Of a stretch of 64,000 bases of DNA, positions 1-7,887 are shown piece after piece. The notes under the pieces were generated by a model. That model did not search any database. It saw only the letters and a program-made list of their open reading frames with translations, and had not been told where the DNA came from. Position numbers and translations under genes: made by a program. The first letter of the stretch is position 1. Each line of letters starts with the position of its first letter. The DNA comes from an uncultured Dorea sp. (GTDB lineage: Bacteria; Bacillota; Clostridia; Lachnospirales; Lachnospiraceae): the NCBI RefSeq assembly GCF_934294775.1, contig NZ_CAKRAH010000002.1, positions 1 to 64,000 of the forward strand, written 5' to 3'.

Positions 1-190
1 GAGAGTCTGGATTCCCGTTAACAGAAAGCAAATCCACTGTTTGAGCCAACAGGCGAGTTTGGGTTTGCTTTCTGTTGCTTTTAGGGAATTCAGGCTCTCT
101 TACTACTTCTTGCTTCATGGAGTCGCGGACCAGCCCTTATACCAAGGCATACGCAAGGACCGGGAATCCAACCCAAATTAATGTATTAAA
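1..190 (+). repeat. Right part of a long near-palindromic element (copy 1, cut by window edge)
   Basis: Bases 1-190 match 28071-28260 with only about four differences, and the first 113 bases are identical. The segment contains the apex motif CACTGTTTGAGCC-aaca-GGCGAGTTT and the whole right arm of the element fully visible at 27983-28255; the outer left arm would lie before base 1. It ends about 10 bases from the stop codon of the minus-strand DUF6472 gene, as the second copy ends about 10 bases from the argG stop. No protein is expected from it. Confidence 0.85.
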
Positions 191-198
191 ACAGCAAA

Positions 199-378
199 TT
201 ACATCTGCTTCCGAACCACCATATACTCATCCCCATTCCGGTAATACGGACATTGATAATGCTGGTCGGACAATAGGCGCATGTATTCGTCTTCGTCCAT
301 GTTGATATCACACATGTAGCTTTCATAATCTTCGTCGTATGTGTAATAGGTACAGCTGTCACAACTATTCTGTGCCAT
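199..378 (-). CDS. DUF6472-family small cysteine-rich protein
   Basis: A 59-residue ORF begins MAQNSCDSCTYYTYDEDYE and ends VVRKQM. An AAGGAGG ribosome binding site lies a few bases before the ATG. It has four cysteines (C6, C9, C23, C43), the first two as CxxC and the last in a CPYY motif, and it is very acidic in the middle. The pattern fits the small DUF6472 family seen in Lachnospiraceae; the four cysteines could bind zinc, which is inference. An extended -10 box upstream suggests it has its own promoter. The function is unknown. The family name is from memory of the motif. Confidence 0.8.
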   Translation of the reverse strand: MAQNSCDSCTYYTYDEDYESYMCDINMDEDEYMRLLSDQHYQCPYYRNGDEYMVVRKQM

Positions 379-504
379 TTCTTTTCCTCCTTATTCTAAG
401 ATATATTTTCTGATATTTTTATGTTTCTATGATGCTTTCGCATTCATCCATGTTTATTGCATAATTTTTTTCATTATCTTATGTTGCATTCTTTGCCATC
501 GCCC

Positions 505-513
505 ATTATAACA
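505..513 (-). promoter_or_regulatory. Extended -10 promoter for the DUF6472 gene
   Basis: Read on the minus strand this is TGTTATAAT, a TGn extended -10 box. No good -35 box is visible. It would give a leader of about 120 bases before the start codon at 378. Confidence 0.4.
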
Positions 514-516
514 TAC

Positions 517-538
517 TTTTTCGATACTGTACGAAAAA
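517..538. promoter_or_regulatory. 7-bp inverted repeat, possible operator
   Basis: TTTTTCG and CGAAAAA flank an 8-base spacer. The repeat sits in the divergent region between the DUF6472 gene and the FNT channel gene, just upstream of both candidate promoters, so it could be a shared regulator site. This is inference from symmetry and position only. Confidence 0.3.
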
Positions 539-564
539 AAGAGCATAAACCTTGTCTTTACGGG

Positions 565-594
565 TTGTCGTGGCTTTATTATCCGTGCTATATT
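565..594 (+). promoter_or_regulatory. Candidate sigma-A promoter for the FNT channel gene
   Basis: TTGTCG (565-570) and TATATT (589-594) are separated by 18 bases, about 47 bases before the start codon at 641. Confidence 0.4.
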
Positions 595-640
595 TTATGT
601 GATATTTTTATCAAACTATAAGGAATAGGAAAGGGTTATT

Positions 641-1480
641 ATGGATTCATTATTTAACACTCCACAGGAAGTTGTACAGGCCAATATGAACGGGGCTGTA
701 AAAAAGGCTGCAACTTCTAAAAAGAAAGTTTTTTTCATGGGAATCATGGCCGGTGTCTGCATTGCTCTCGGTGCGCAATCCAGTAACGTTGCTATGCATG
801 ACATTTCCAATGTAGGTCTTGCACGTCTGGTTGCAGGCTGCGTCTTCCCGGTCGGACTTATGATGATTGTCTTCATCGGCGGCGAGCTTTTCACTGGTGA
901 CTGCATGATGACAATGGCATGTATCAAGAAAAAGATCACTGTCACAGCACTCGTCCGTACACTGGTCATTGTTTATATCGGCAATATGATTGGTGCGGTG
1001 GCGCTTGCTTATCTGGTATATCTTTCAGGACAGTATAATTATACAAGCGGAGCACTTGGAGCATTTACCATTAAGGTTGCACTCGGAAAGGTCAGCTTAT
1101 CTTTTCTTCCGGCTCTGATCTCTGGAATCTTATGTAACATTCTGGTATGCGCTGCTGTACTGATGGCTTCTACCGCCAAAGATATCGCCGGAAAATCATT
1201 GGCCATTTTCTTCCCGATCATGGCATTCGTTGTATCTGGTTTCGAACACTGTGTTGCAAATATGTACTACATACCAGCCGGCATCTTCGCTTCTACGAAT
1301 CCGGATTACGTTGCAAAAGCAAAAGAATTATATGGAATTACAGGTGCACAGATTGCTTCCCTTAACTGGGGGAATTTCTTTGCAGTAAACCTCCTGCCTG
1401 TTACAATCGGTAACATCATCGGCGGTGGATTTATTATCGGAGGACTTTTCTTCTATCTGCATGGTAAAAACTGTAAATAA
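641..1480 (+). CDS. Formate/nitrite transporter (FNT) family channel
   Basis: The 279-residue polytopic membrane protein is of the usual FNT length. It has the two FNT hallmarks: GGELFTGD near residue 80 and the FEHCVANMYYIPAG segment near residue 200, whose histidine gates the pore in characterised members. It should form a pentamer passing formate, nitrite or hydrosulfide; the substrate cannot be read from sequence, but formate is likely in a fermenting anaerobe. It is monocistronic, with its own candidate promoter and a strong terminator after the stop. FocA, NirC and FdhC are alternative names, so no symbol is given. Confidence 0.92.
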   Translation: MDSLFNTPQEVVQANMNGAVKKAATSKKKVFFMGIMAGVCIALGAQSSNVAMHDISNVGLARLVAGCVFPVGLMMIVFIGGELFTGDCMMTMACIKKKITVTALVRTLVIVYIGNMIGAVALAYLVYLSGQYNYTSGALGAFTIKVALGKVSLSFLPALISGILCNILVCAAVLMASTAKDIAGKSLAIFFPIMAFVVSGFEHCVANMYYIPAGIFASTNPDYVAKAKELYGITGAQIASLNWGNFFAVNLLPVTIGNIIGGGFIIGGLFFYLHGKNCK

Positions 1481-1490
1481 TTAGGTTTAA

Positions 1491-1554
1491 AAAATTCTCC
1501 GCATACAATGCTCATAAATCTTATAAAGGCCAGTGTGTATGCGGAGAATTTTTA
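1491..1554 (+). terminator. Rho-independent terminator after the FNT gene
   Basis: The arms AAAATTCTCCGCATACA and its near complement ending GGAGAATTTTT give a stem of about 17 bp, followed by T residues. It starts 10 bases after the stop codon. Confidence 0.85.
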
Positions 1555-1617
1555 ATTGCCTTATATTCATTTAGAATCTGGCAACATCAAGTGCCCTATA
1601 TATTCTGCAGATTATTC

Positions 1618-1959
1618 TTAATCATTTAATTTCCAGTTTTCAAGCAGTTTTAATTCGATCTTTGTTCCATTTGGAAGTGAAAACCAGTGATCATTTATGA
1701 TTTCTACCGGATATGCCTTTACTCTTTCCATCACAGTTTCAACTTCATCAACTGCAATAGAAATATGATCGTAACCATTTTCATTAGATGTCTCTATCTC
1801 TTCTGTCTCACATAACTGAATGCCTTCTTTATACCAGCATTTTCTTTCCGGTTTTTCACCAATCTCCCTCCACATATGCATTTCGAAAATGTCTTCAAAA
1901 AATTTCTGTGCTTCTTCATAGGATGCTGTGCGGATTGCTGCGTGATCTATCTTTGCCAT
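1618..1959 (-). CDS. VOC (glyoxalase/bleomycin-resistance) superfamily protein
   Basis: The 113-residue protein has one VOC fold of two beta-alpha-beta-beta-beta modules: MAKIDHAAIRTASYEEAQKF at the start, DHISIAVDEVETVMERV in the middle and GTKIELKL near the end. H6, the central histidine and the late glutamate are placed as VOC metal ligands usually are. These proteins work as dimers in isomerase, dioxygenase or drug-binding roles; the substrate is unknown. The gene stands alone, divergent from the K+ channel gene, with an AGGAG site before the ATG. Confidence 0.85.
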   Translation of the reverse strand: MAKIDHAAIRTASYEEAQKFFEDIFEMHMWREIGEKPERKCWYKEGIQLCETEEIETSNENGYDHISIAVDEVETVMERVKAYPVEIINDHWFSLPNGTKIELKLLENWKLND

Positions 1960-2064
1960 TCTTTTTCTCTCCTTTTGTATGTCTGAATTACATTTACATA
2001 TTTATCCTATCATGTTCTTTTCTTTCAGAAAAGTTTTTTAGAGATTCAAGAATTGCTATTTCTT

Positions 2065-2097
2065 TGTTACTGTTTGCACAACGTATGAACAGTAACA
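2065..2097. promoter_or_regulatory. Perfect 10-bp inverted repeat between VOC and K+ channel genes
   Basis: TGTTACTGTT and AACAGTAACA flank 13 bases. It lies in the divergent intergenic region, about 105 bases from the VOC start and 150 from the channel start. There is no T-run on the side where a gene ends, so an operator is likelier than a terminator. Confidence 0.4.
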
Positions 2098-2248
2098 TTT
2101 CTTTTACAGATACTTTTGAGTTTTTGTCCTGTATATGTTAGACTAAAATCAGTATTTATGTAAAAACTAAGTTATAGTTTAAAAGGACTGACAAAACTAT
2201 CTTACACCATAAACTGTAACAATACAAAAGATAAACAAGAGGCATTTC

Positions 2249-3190
2249 ATGAAAGAAAAAATATTTAACATTATACAAATCGGTGATAAAAGCAATCGTA
2301 TCAGCCGTTTTTTTGATATCTTCATTACGATAACCATTGTTAGTAATATCGCGGTTACCTTTATGGAAACATTTTCCGGTCTGGCATTTTTATCCGGAAT
2401 ATTCTCAGTAATTGAGTATATTACCGTGTTTATCTTCTGTATTGAATATGTGCTTCGCATCTGGACTGCAGGCTTTTTATATCCGGAAGCTTCAAAGGGT
2501 CGTGCCCGTATTAAATTTTTGCTTTCGTTTGACGGTATTGTGGATCTTCTGACAATTATCCCGGCATTTTTCCTTTCGGGATTTGTCATCTTCCGTATGC
2601 TGCGTGTGGCAAGAATTTTTCATCTGTTCCGGTTAAATGCGAAATATGATTCATTCAATGTTATTACAACTGTATTATATGAAAAACGCAACCAGATCAT
2701 CTCGTCTGTTTTTATCGTTATGATCCTGATGCTGGCAAGCAGCCTTTGTATGTACAGCGTAGAACACAATGCACAGCCGGATGTATTCCGTAATGCTTTC
2801 AGCGGTATCTGGTGGAGCATGTCCACACTTCTTACCGTTGGCTATGGCGACATCTATCCAGTCACTACGTTGGGACGCGTGATGGCGATCTGCATCGCTT
2901 ATCTGGGAGTCGGTGTTGTCGCTATCCCTACCGGTATCATCAGTGCTGGTTTCGTTGAACAGTACCAGCGGAAAAGTAATATTTCTGATCTTAAGGATAT
3001 GGATATTAAGGAAATCGTTGAAGTATTCGTTGACCGCACTTACGCCGGAAAAACCGTAGGTGAGCTGGAAGAGGCACATCAGATCACAATCTATCTTGTG
3101 CTTAGGGATGACTTATCTGTCCTCCCTAAGAAGAATACGATCCTAAGACTGAATGATATTATGATCATAAGAACAGAGGGATCCGAATAG
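2249..3190 (+). CDS. Voltage-gated K+ channel (ion transporter) with C-terminal RCK/TrkA-C-like tail
   Basis: The 313-residue protein has six membrane segments. S4 carries regularly spaced arginines (FRMLRVARIFHLFR, about 115-128). The pore loop has the K+ selectivity filter TVGYGD at about 196-201. After S6 there is a cytosolic tail (about 240-310) with the AGKTVGELEE...LRLNDIMIIR pattern of a TrkA-C (RCK_C) ligand-binding domain. It should be a homotetrameric K+ channel in the inner membrane. The full RCK_N domain is absent, so ligand gating would rely on the short C-terminal module. The gene appears monocistronic. Confidence 0.92.
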   Translation: MKEKIFNIIQIGDKSNRISRFFDIFITITIVSNIAVTFMETFSGLAFLSGIFSVIEYITVFIFCIEYVLRIWTAGFLYPEASKGRARIKFLLSFDGIVDLLTIIPAFFLSGFVIFRMLRVARIFHLFRLNAKYDSFNVITTVLYEKRNQIISSVFIVMILMLASSLCMYSVEHNAQPDVFRNAFSGIWWSMSTLLTVGYGDIYPVTTLGRVMAICIAYLGVGVVAIPTGIISAGFVEQYQRKSNISDLKDMDIKEIVEVFVDRTYAGKTVGELEEAHQITIYLVLRDDLSVLPKKNTILRLNDIMIIRTEGSE

Positions 3191-3274
3191 GCTGTCTTCC
3201 GCCTGTTCGAATCCTTTTTTTGTCTTTCTGCATACTCAGATTATCAATAACTGTTCTTTGAACACACTATATTC

Positions 3275-3877
3275 TTATTTTTCCAATTCTCGGACCATCT
3301 TCACAAGTTTTTCTGCTGTTTCCTCAATTCCAAGTTTTGAGCTGTTGATACACAGGTCATAGTTATGAGGTCTTCCCCAGCTTCTTCCTGTGTAATAATC
3401 GTAATAGGCTTTTCTGTCTTTGTCTTTTTTCCTTACTAAAGTCGTTGCCTCTTTTTCATCGATAGAAAGCTGTTCCATCTTTCTTTTAACACGCCATTCA
3501 AATGGTGCTGCAACGAAAAGGCTGATATGCTTAAGCTCTGCCTGCTCTAATATATAATCCGCACATCTTCCTACGAATACACAATCTCCTTTTTCGGCCA
3601 GCTCCCTGATTATAGAATTGTATGCCAGATACAGCATATCGTTTGCTGTCATTCCGTTCAACTCCTGATTTGGTACATCATACCATACCTGGTGCAGCCA
3701 TGGATTGTGCCGCTTTTCTTCAGCTTTTTCCAGCACTTTTTTCGGCATTGTTACCATCTTCTCTGCTGCTTTATCGATCAGATTCCTGTCATAAAGTTCT
3801 AATCTGAGCTTTTCCGCAATCTCTCTTCCAATCTCATGGCCGCCACTTCCGAATTCTCTTCCGATACATATAATCAT
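3275..3877 (-). CDS. Cytidylate kinase-like family protein
   Basis: The 200-residue P-loop NMP-kinase-like protein begins MIICIGREFGSGGHEIG, a Walker A variant of this family rather than the GxxGxGKGT of true Cmk. FVGRCADYIL and the Arg-rich segment around RVKRKMEQ resemble the lid and base-binding parts. I chose the ATG at 3877 because AGGAGG lies 7 bases before it; a reading starting 13 codons earlier lacks a site. Canonical cmk is about 220 residues and sits elsewhere in most genomes, so this is probably a paralogue of unproven substrate. Confidence 0.85.
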   Translation of the reverse strand: MIICIGREFGSGGHEIGREIAEKLRLELYDRNLIDKAAEKMVTMPKKVLEKAEEKRHNPWLHQVWYDVPNQELNGMTANDMLYLAYNSIIRELAEKGDCVFVGRCADYILEQAELKHISLFVAAPFEWRVKRKMEQLSIDEKEATTLVRKKDKDRKAYYDYYTGRSWGRPHNYDLCINSSKLGIEETAEKLVKMVRELEK

Positions 3878-4072
3878 AGCTTTTCCTCCTCTTACGTATA
3901 GATATTCCGTCCTCAACCATATGATTACCGGATATGGATATGAGTAAGCAAGCCATACGATACCTGCTGACTCATGCTTTTCTTACCTTTACTATAGCTC
4001 TTTTCCTGTCGTTTTTAAACCAACAATCCAGAGGAAATGTCTAATTATATAAAATTTAACAAAATCTGTTCC

Positions 4073-5428
4073 TTATTTATCTTTTTTTGACAATTTCACC
4101 ACCGTCTCAATATGATCACAGAACGGGAAATTATCTACCGGCTGGATCTTCACTGCCCGGTATCCGTATTTCGTCAGATACTTCAGATCTCTTGCAAGTG
4201 TCTCCGGATTGCATGATACATAGACCACCCGTTTTGGTCCCAGTTTTATTACAGATGAAAGGAACTTCTCATCACTTCCGGCTCTTGGCGGATCCATGAA
4301 TACGACATCCGCTTTCTGATTCTTCGATGCCATATCTACCATGAATCTTCCAGCATCTCCTGCATAAATGTCTGCATTTGTAATGCCATTTTCTTTCGCA
4401 TTGATCCTGGCATCTTTGACCGCATCTTTGTTAAGCTCTACTCCGATTACTTTCTTTGCATTTTTTGCTGCGATCAGACCGATGGTTCCGGTTCCACAGT
4501 ATGCATCGATCACGGTCTCTTTCCCCGTCAGTTCCGCATATTCCATTGCTGTATTATAAAGGACTTCTGTCTGTACCGGATTCACCTGATAGAAGGATTT
4601 TGGTGAAATGCGGAATGTACAACCGCACAAATGGTCTTTGATGAAGCCTGGTCCGTAGATTGGCTTCTCTTTATCGCCCAATACCATACTGGTCTGCTTG
4701 TTATTCACATTTAGTACTACGGTTGTAATCTCCGGATGCACTTTTCTCAGTGCTTTGACAAAGTTATTTTTTGACGGCAGGATTGGTGATCCAAGTACCA
4801 GCACCACCATAATCTCTCCTGTCTCAAAACCTCTTCTGATCAGTACATGTCTTAAAAGACCATACCCTGTATCTTCATTATAAGTTTTAATTTTAAATGA
4901 TGGCAGAAGTTCTCTGATCGTACGGATGATCTCCTGGCTTTTCTTATCTTCGATTAAACATTCTTCTACTGCAATTACACGGTGCGTTCCCTCTGCATAG
5001 ATTCCTGAGATAATATTGCCTTTTCTGTCTCTGTCAAATACAGCATGTACCTTATTACGGTAAAAATAGGGATTTTCCATGCCGATGATCGGACTGACTT
5101 TACAAAAACTTCCCAGGAGTTTTTCTTCCTGCTTCTGCTTTCTTTTCAGCTGTTCTTTGTACGGCAGCTTTTGAAACTGGCAGCCACCACATTTTTTATC
5201 TATTCCACATGTTGCTTCGCTGTTATTGATTCTTTCAGAATCTTTCTTCCCAGATACCTGTTTTTTCCTACTATTAGTTTTATTGGTGTTTTTTAATGTC
5301 TGTTTCTTTTTTTCAACCTGTTTCTTCTTATTCCGCTCTGATTGCCCAGCGCATTTTTGTACATTTCGCGCGGCTGTTGCGGAAGCATTCTTCTTTGGAC
5401 GGTCGGATGACGTCTTTTGCGATCTCAC
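4073..5428 (-). CDS. rlmD: 23S rRNA (uracil-5-)-methyltransferase, RlmD/TrmA family
   Basis: The 451-residue enzyme uses SAM to methylate a uracil C5 in RNA. Residues 1-70 are a very basic, low-complexity extension. C74, C80, C83 and probably C157 are the expected 4Fe-4S ligands. DAYCGTGTIGL is SAM motif I, and the nucleophile is in VYVSCNPETLARDL. It starts with GTG inside the last 101 bases of rsmH; AAGGAGGG lies 7 bases before that GTG, which supports the long overlap and translational coupling. Family members modify 23S U1939, U747 or tRNA U54, so the exact site is open; in Firmicutes the name RlmCD is also used. Confidence 0.88.
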   Translation of the reverse strand: MRSQKTSSDRPKKNASATAARNVQKCAGQSERNKKKQVEKKKQTLKNTNKTNSRKKQVSGKKDSERINNSEATCGIDKKCGGCQFQKLPYKEQLKRKQKQEEKLLGSFCKVSPIIGMENPYFYRNKVHAVFDRDRKGNIISGIYAEGTHRVIAVEECLIEDKKSQEIIRTIRELLPSFKIKTYNEDTGYGLLRHVLIRRGFETGEIMVVLVLGSPILPSKNNFVKALRKVHPEITTVVLNVNNKQTSMVLGDKEKPIYGPGFIKDHLCGCTFRISPKSFYQVNPVQTEVLYNTAMEYAELTGKETVIDAYCGTGTIGLIAAKNAKKVIGVELNKDAVKDARINAKENGITNADIYAGDAGRFMVDMASKNQKADVVFMDPPRAGSDEKFLSSVIKLGPKRVVYVSCNPETLARDLKYLTKYGYRAVKIQPVDNFPFCDHIETVVKLSKKDK

Positions 5429-6389
5429 TATAGAGTCCCTCCTTCTTCCATTGTTTAAATGACTTCTTAACCAGCCGGTCTTCTCCGGAATGGAAGGTAA
5501 GAATTGCTACCTTTCCACCTGGTTTTAATACCCCCGGAAGTTTATCCAGGAAGTCATATAATACTTCAAATTCATTATTTACATCGATTCTGAGCGCCTG
5601 GAATGTACGCTGGCTTGACTTTCTTACTGCTTCTTTTCTGTCTGCTTCCGGAATGAAGCTAAGGGCTTCTTCTATTACCTGATGAAGTCCTGTCGTTGTC
5701 TCGATCTTTCCGCCTTTTCTGATCTTTTCTGTTATCGCCACAGCAATCTCTTCTGCATATGGTTCGTCTGAATTTTCAATCAGCATTCCCATAAGCTCTT
5801 CTGCGGAAATGTCCCGTAGGCGCTCTGCTGCACTGATTCCTTTTTCCGGATTCATACGAAGATCCAAAGGCCCTTCTGCCTTAAATGTAAATCCTCTGTC
5901 CGGGTTATCAATCTGCATAGACGATACCCCCAGATCCGCCAGTACAAAGTCAAATTTCCCAGCTTCTTCTGCCACCTTATCTATATTGGCAAAGTTTTCC
6001 AGTTTTACCGTAAGAATATCCGGTCCGAATCCTTTGTCCTCCAGTCGTTTCTTCGTCTTTGCCGACTCGATCGGATCCACATCCAGACCATAGATATGTC
6101 CTTTTCCCTGCAGGGCTTCCAGCATCTTCGATGTATGTCCGCCATAGCCAAGTGTTGCATCCAGTCCCTGCTGTCCCGGCTGAATATCAAAGAAATCCAG
6201 AATCTCATTGACACAGATGGAAATGTGCATTCCCGCCGGTGTTCCTCCTTTGCTGATTACTTTTGAAATCGTATCTGCATATTTTTCCGGATTTAATTCC
6301 TTATATTTTTCTTTATAACTTCTCGGATGCGTTCCGGAATACCGTACTCTCCGCTTATGCTTTTTTTCCTGATTTTCCTGATTCTCCAT
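5328..6389 (-). CDS. rsmH: 16S rRNA (cytosine(1402)-N4)-methyltransferase RsmH, N-terminally extended
   Basis: The protein has 353 residues with the chosen start MENQENQEKKHKRR. LGYGGHTSKMLE is the SAM-binding motif of RsmH, and AILTFHSGEDRLVKKSF is the conserved C-terminal block. Escherichia coli RsmH has 313 residues; the extra N-terminal 40 are basic. I rejected an open frame running further upstream because the only ribosome binding site (GGGAG, 8 bases before ATG) serves 6389 and the longer frame has no family similarity. The start overlaps the end of the yqeB-mocA fusion by 35 bases and the end overlaps rlmD by 101. Unlike the usual dcw position, rsmH here follows molybdenum maturation genes. 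Confidence 0.9.
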   Translation of the reverse strand: MENQENQEKKHKRRVRYSGTHPRSYKEKYKELNPEKYADTISKVISKGGTPAGMHISICVNEILDFFDIQPGQQGLDATLGYGGHTSKMLEALQGKGHIYGLDVDPIESAKTKKRLEDKGFGPDILTVKLENFANIDKVAEEAGKFDFVLADLGVSSMQIDNPDRGFTFKAEGPLDLRMNPEKGISAAERLRDISAEELMGMLIENSDEPYAEEIAVAITEKIRKGGKIETTTGLHQVIEEALSFIPEADRKEAVRKSSQRTFQALRIDVNNEFEVLYDFLDKLPGVLKPGGKVAILTFHSGEDRLVKKSFKQWKKEGLYSEIAKDVIRPSKEECFRNSRAKCTKMRWAIRAE

Positions 6390-7788
6390 ATATTTTCTCC
6401 CATTTTCTAAGTTGTTCCGGTTCGTCCACGTCCTGAAGCTCTGCCTCTTCGGCTTCGCATACCAGCACATCCTCCATATGTGCTCCCATGATCTGCTTTC
6501 CGCCTTTATCTCCCAAAAGCTGTTCCAGTTCAGAGAAAAATTTCCGATCCCACAATACTGGATTTCCCATCTTTCCTTTTCGTCCTGCACATATGATTTT
6601 CCCCGGATGATTCTTTCCCATATCAAGCATACGGGCAAATGTACCCGCTGTCAATCCCGGCTGGTCACATACAATGAACATTGCACCTTTTAAATCCGGA
6701 TTTCCCCGTTTTGCTGCCTTAAGTCCCAGAACCAGCGAATGTGCAATGCCTAGATCCGGCTCGTGATTTTCCACCACGGTCATTCCCTGCTTTTTAGAAG
6801 CTTCTTCAATCTCTGCAAATCTTGTTACCACTACCTGCGTACATAATGGAAATGCCCGCATCTTCCGCAACGTATGTTCATACATCTTTCCATCATCCAA
6901 TTCTTCCAACAGTTTATTATCGCCATATCTGCTCGATTTTCCGGCCGCCAGAAGGATCATGGCATAGCCTTCATCTGATAAACGTTCATTCGCTGCTTTT
7001 ACTACAGAATCGCCGATCTTATTTGACTTATCTGATATCAGATAACATAGTTTCTTATCTTTTCTTGGATCTACATCACCAATTTTTAAGCCCGTCTTTA
7101 CCTTTGCTCCTTCTTGAAGCATTCCTCTGACCACTCCGTCAAGCTGGGAATATACAGGCTTTCCACCCGTTACTGCCAGCAATTGACCTTTTTTTACGAT
7201 ATCACCGATCTGAGCCTTAGGTTCCATCGTGCCGGTTCCCGAAGCTTTGAGCAGCCGTTCGATCGCATAGCCGCCAACATATCCCGGCACTCCCGTATTA
7301 GGAATCGGTACTCCGTCATAGATAATATCCGCAAGTGTTGCACCACGCATCGTTTCGATGACAGCATGCACGTCCTTTCCGGCTGTAAATCCCGGTCCAA
7401 GACCGATTACATACGGTGCAGCCTCACGTGTTGTACCAGTATTTCTCTTTGCGAGAATCGCATCTATCAGCACATCCGGGCAGAATTCTTTTCTGATATC
7501 AGCTGCGGGATCTATGATCACTGCGATTTTTCCCTCTTTCAGTACCTTTTCGGCCTCCCGGTAATCACTTACCAATATTCCTTCAATTCCTTCTACTTTT
7601 GCATGTCCTTCATATACCGCTCTTGACATCGCGACTTCCCGTCTTACAGTCATCGGGGTTGCAATCTCTGTCATGATCACCTGATAGCCTGCCCTGTGAA
7701 GCGCTGCCCCCACTCCGGTAGCCAGATCACCAGCACCCCGGACCAAAGCTTTTTTTCTTTTATTTTCATCTGTTCTTTTATCTGTCAA
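6355..7788 (-). CDS. YqeB-MocA fusion: selenium-dependent molybdenum hydroxylase maturation protein plus nucleotidyltransferase
   Basis: The 477-residue two-domain protein has residues 1 to about 265 matching the YqeB/EF2563 family of selenium-dependent molybdenum hydroxylase accessory proteins (LVRGAGDLATGVGAALHRAG; GLGPGFTAGKDVHAVIETMRG). Residues 277 to the end are a MobA/MocA-like NTP transferase with the nucleotide-binding signature LLAAGKSSRYGDNK and FIVCDQPG. The second half probably makes molybdopterin cytosine dinucleotide, and the first helps supply Se and Mo to the enzyme. These two functions are separate genes in many genomes. yqeC lies just upstream in the same direction, supporting the pathway. 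The domain assignments are from motif recognition. Confidence 0.85.
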   Translation of the reverse strand: MTDKRTDENKRKKALVRGAGDLATGVGAALHRAGYQVIMTEIATPMTVRREVAMSRAVYEGHAKVEGIEGILVSDYREAEKVLKEGKIAVIIDPAADIRKEFCPDVLIDAILAKRNTGTTREAAPYVIGLGPGFTAGKDVHAVIETMRGATLADIIYDGVPIPNTGVPGYVGGYAIERLLKASGTGTMEPKAQIGDIVKKGQLLAVTGGKPVYSQLDGVVRGMLQEGAKVKTGLKIGDVDPRKDKKLCYLISDKSNKIGDSVVKAANERLSDEGYAMILLAAGKSSRYGDNKLLEELDDGKMYEHTLRKMRAFPLCTQVVVTRFAEIEEASKKQGMTVVENHEPDLGIAHSLVLGLKAAKRGNPDLKGAMFIVCDQPGLTAGTFARMLDMGKNHPGKIICAGRKGKMGNPVLWDRKFFSELEQLLGDKGGKQIMGAHMEDVLVCEAEEAELQDVDEPEQLRKWEKIYGESGKSGKKA

Positions 7789-7887
7789 CCGGGTCTTCCT
7801 CCTCGTAACCTTAATCTCTCCCCAAATTCATCGTTTCTTACAAACACTGGGCGATACCAAATTTTCTGTTTCGAAAATTTCTTTCTT

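Noticed and set aside
75..305. Plus-strand 76-codon ORF
   Set aside because: It overlaps the repeat and the antisense of the DUF6472 gene, has no binding site and no recognisable features.
5328..6638. Longer RsmH reading starting at 6638
   Set aside because: The extra 83 residues lie antisense to nothing but inside the yqeB-mocA frame, have no family similarity and no binding site.
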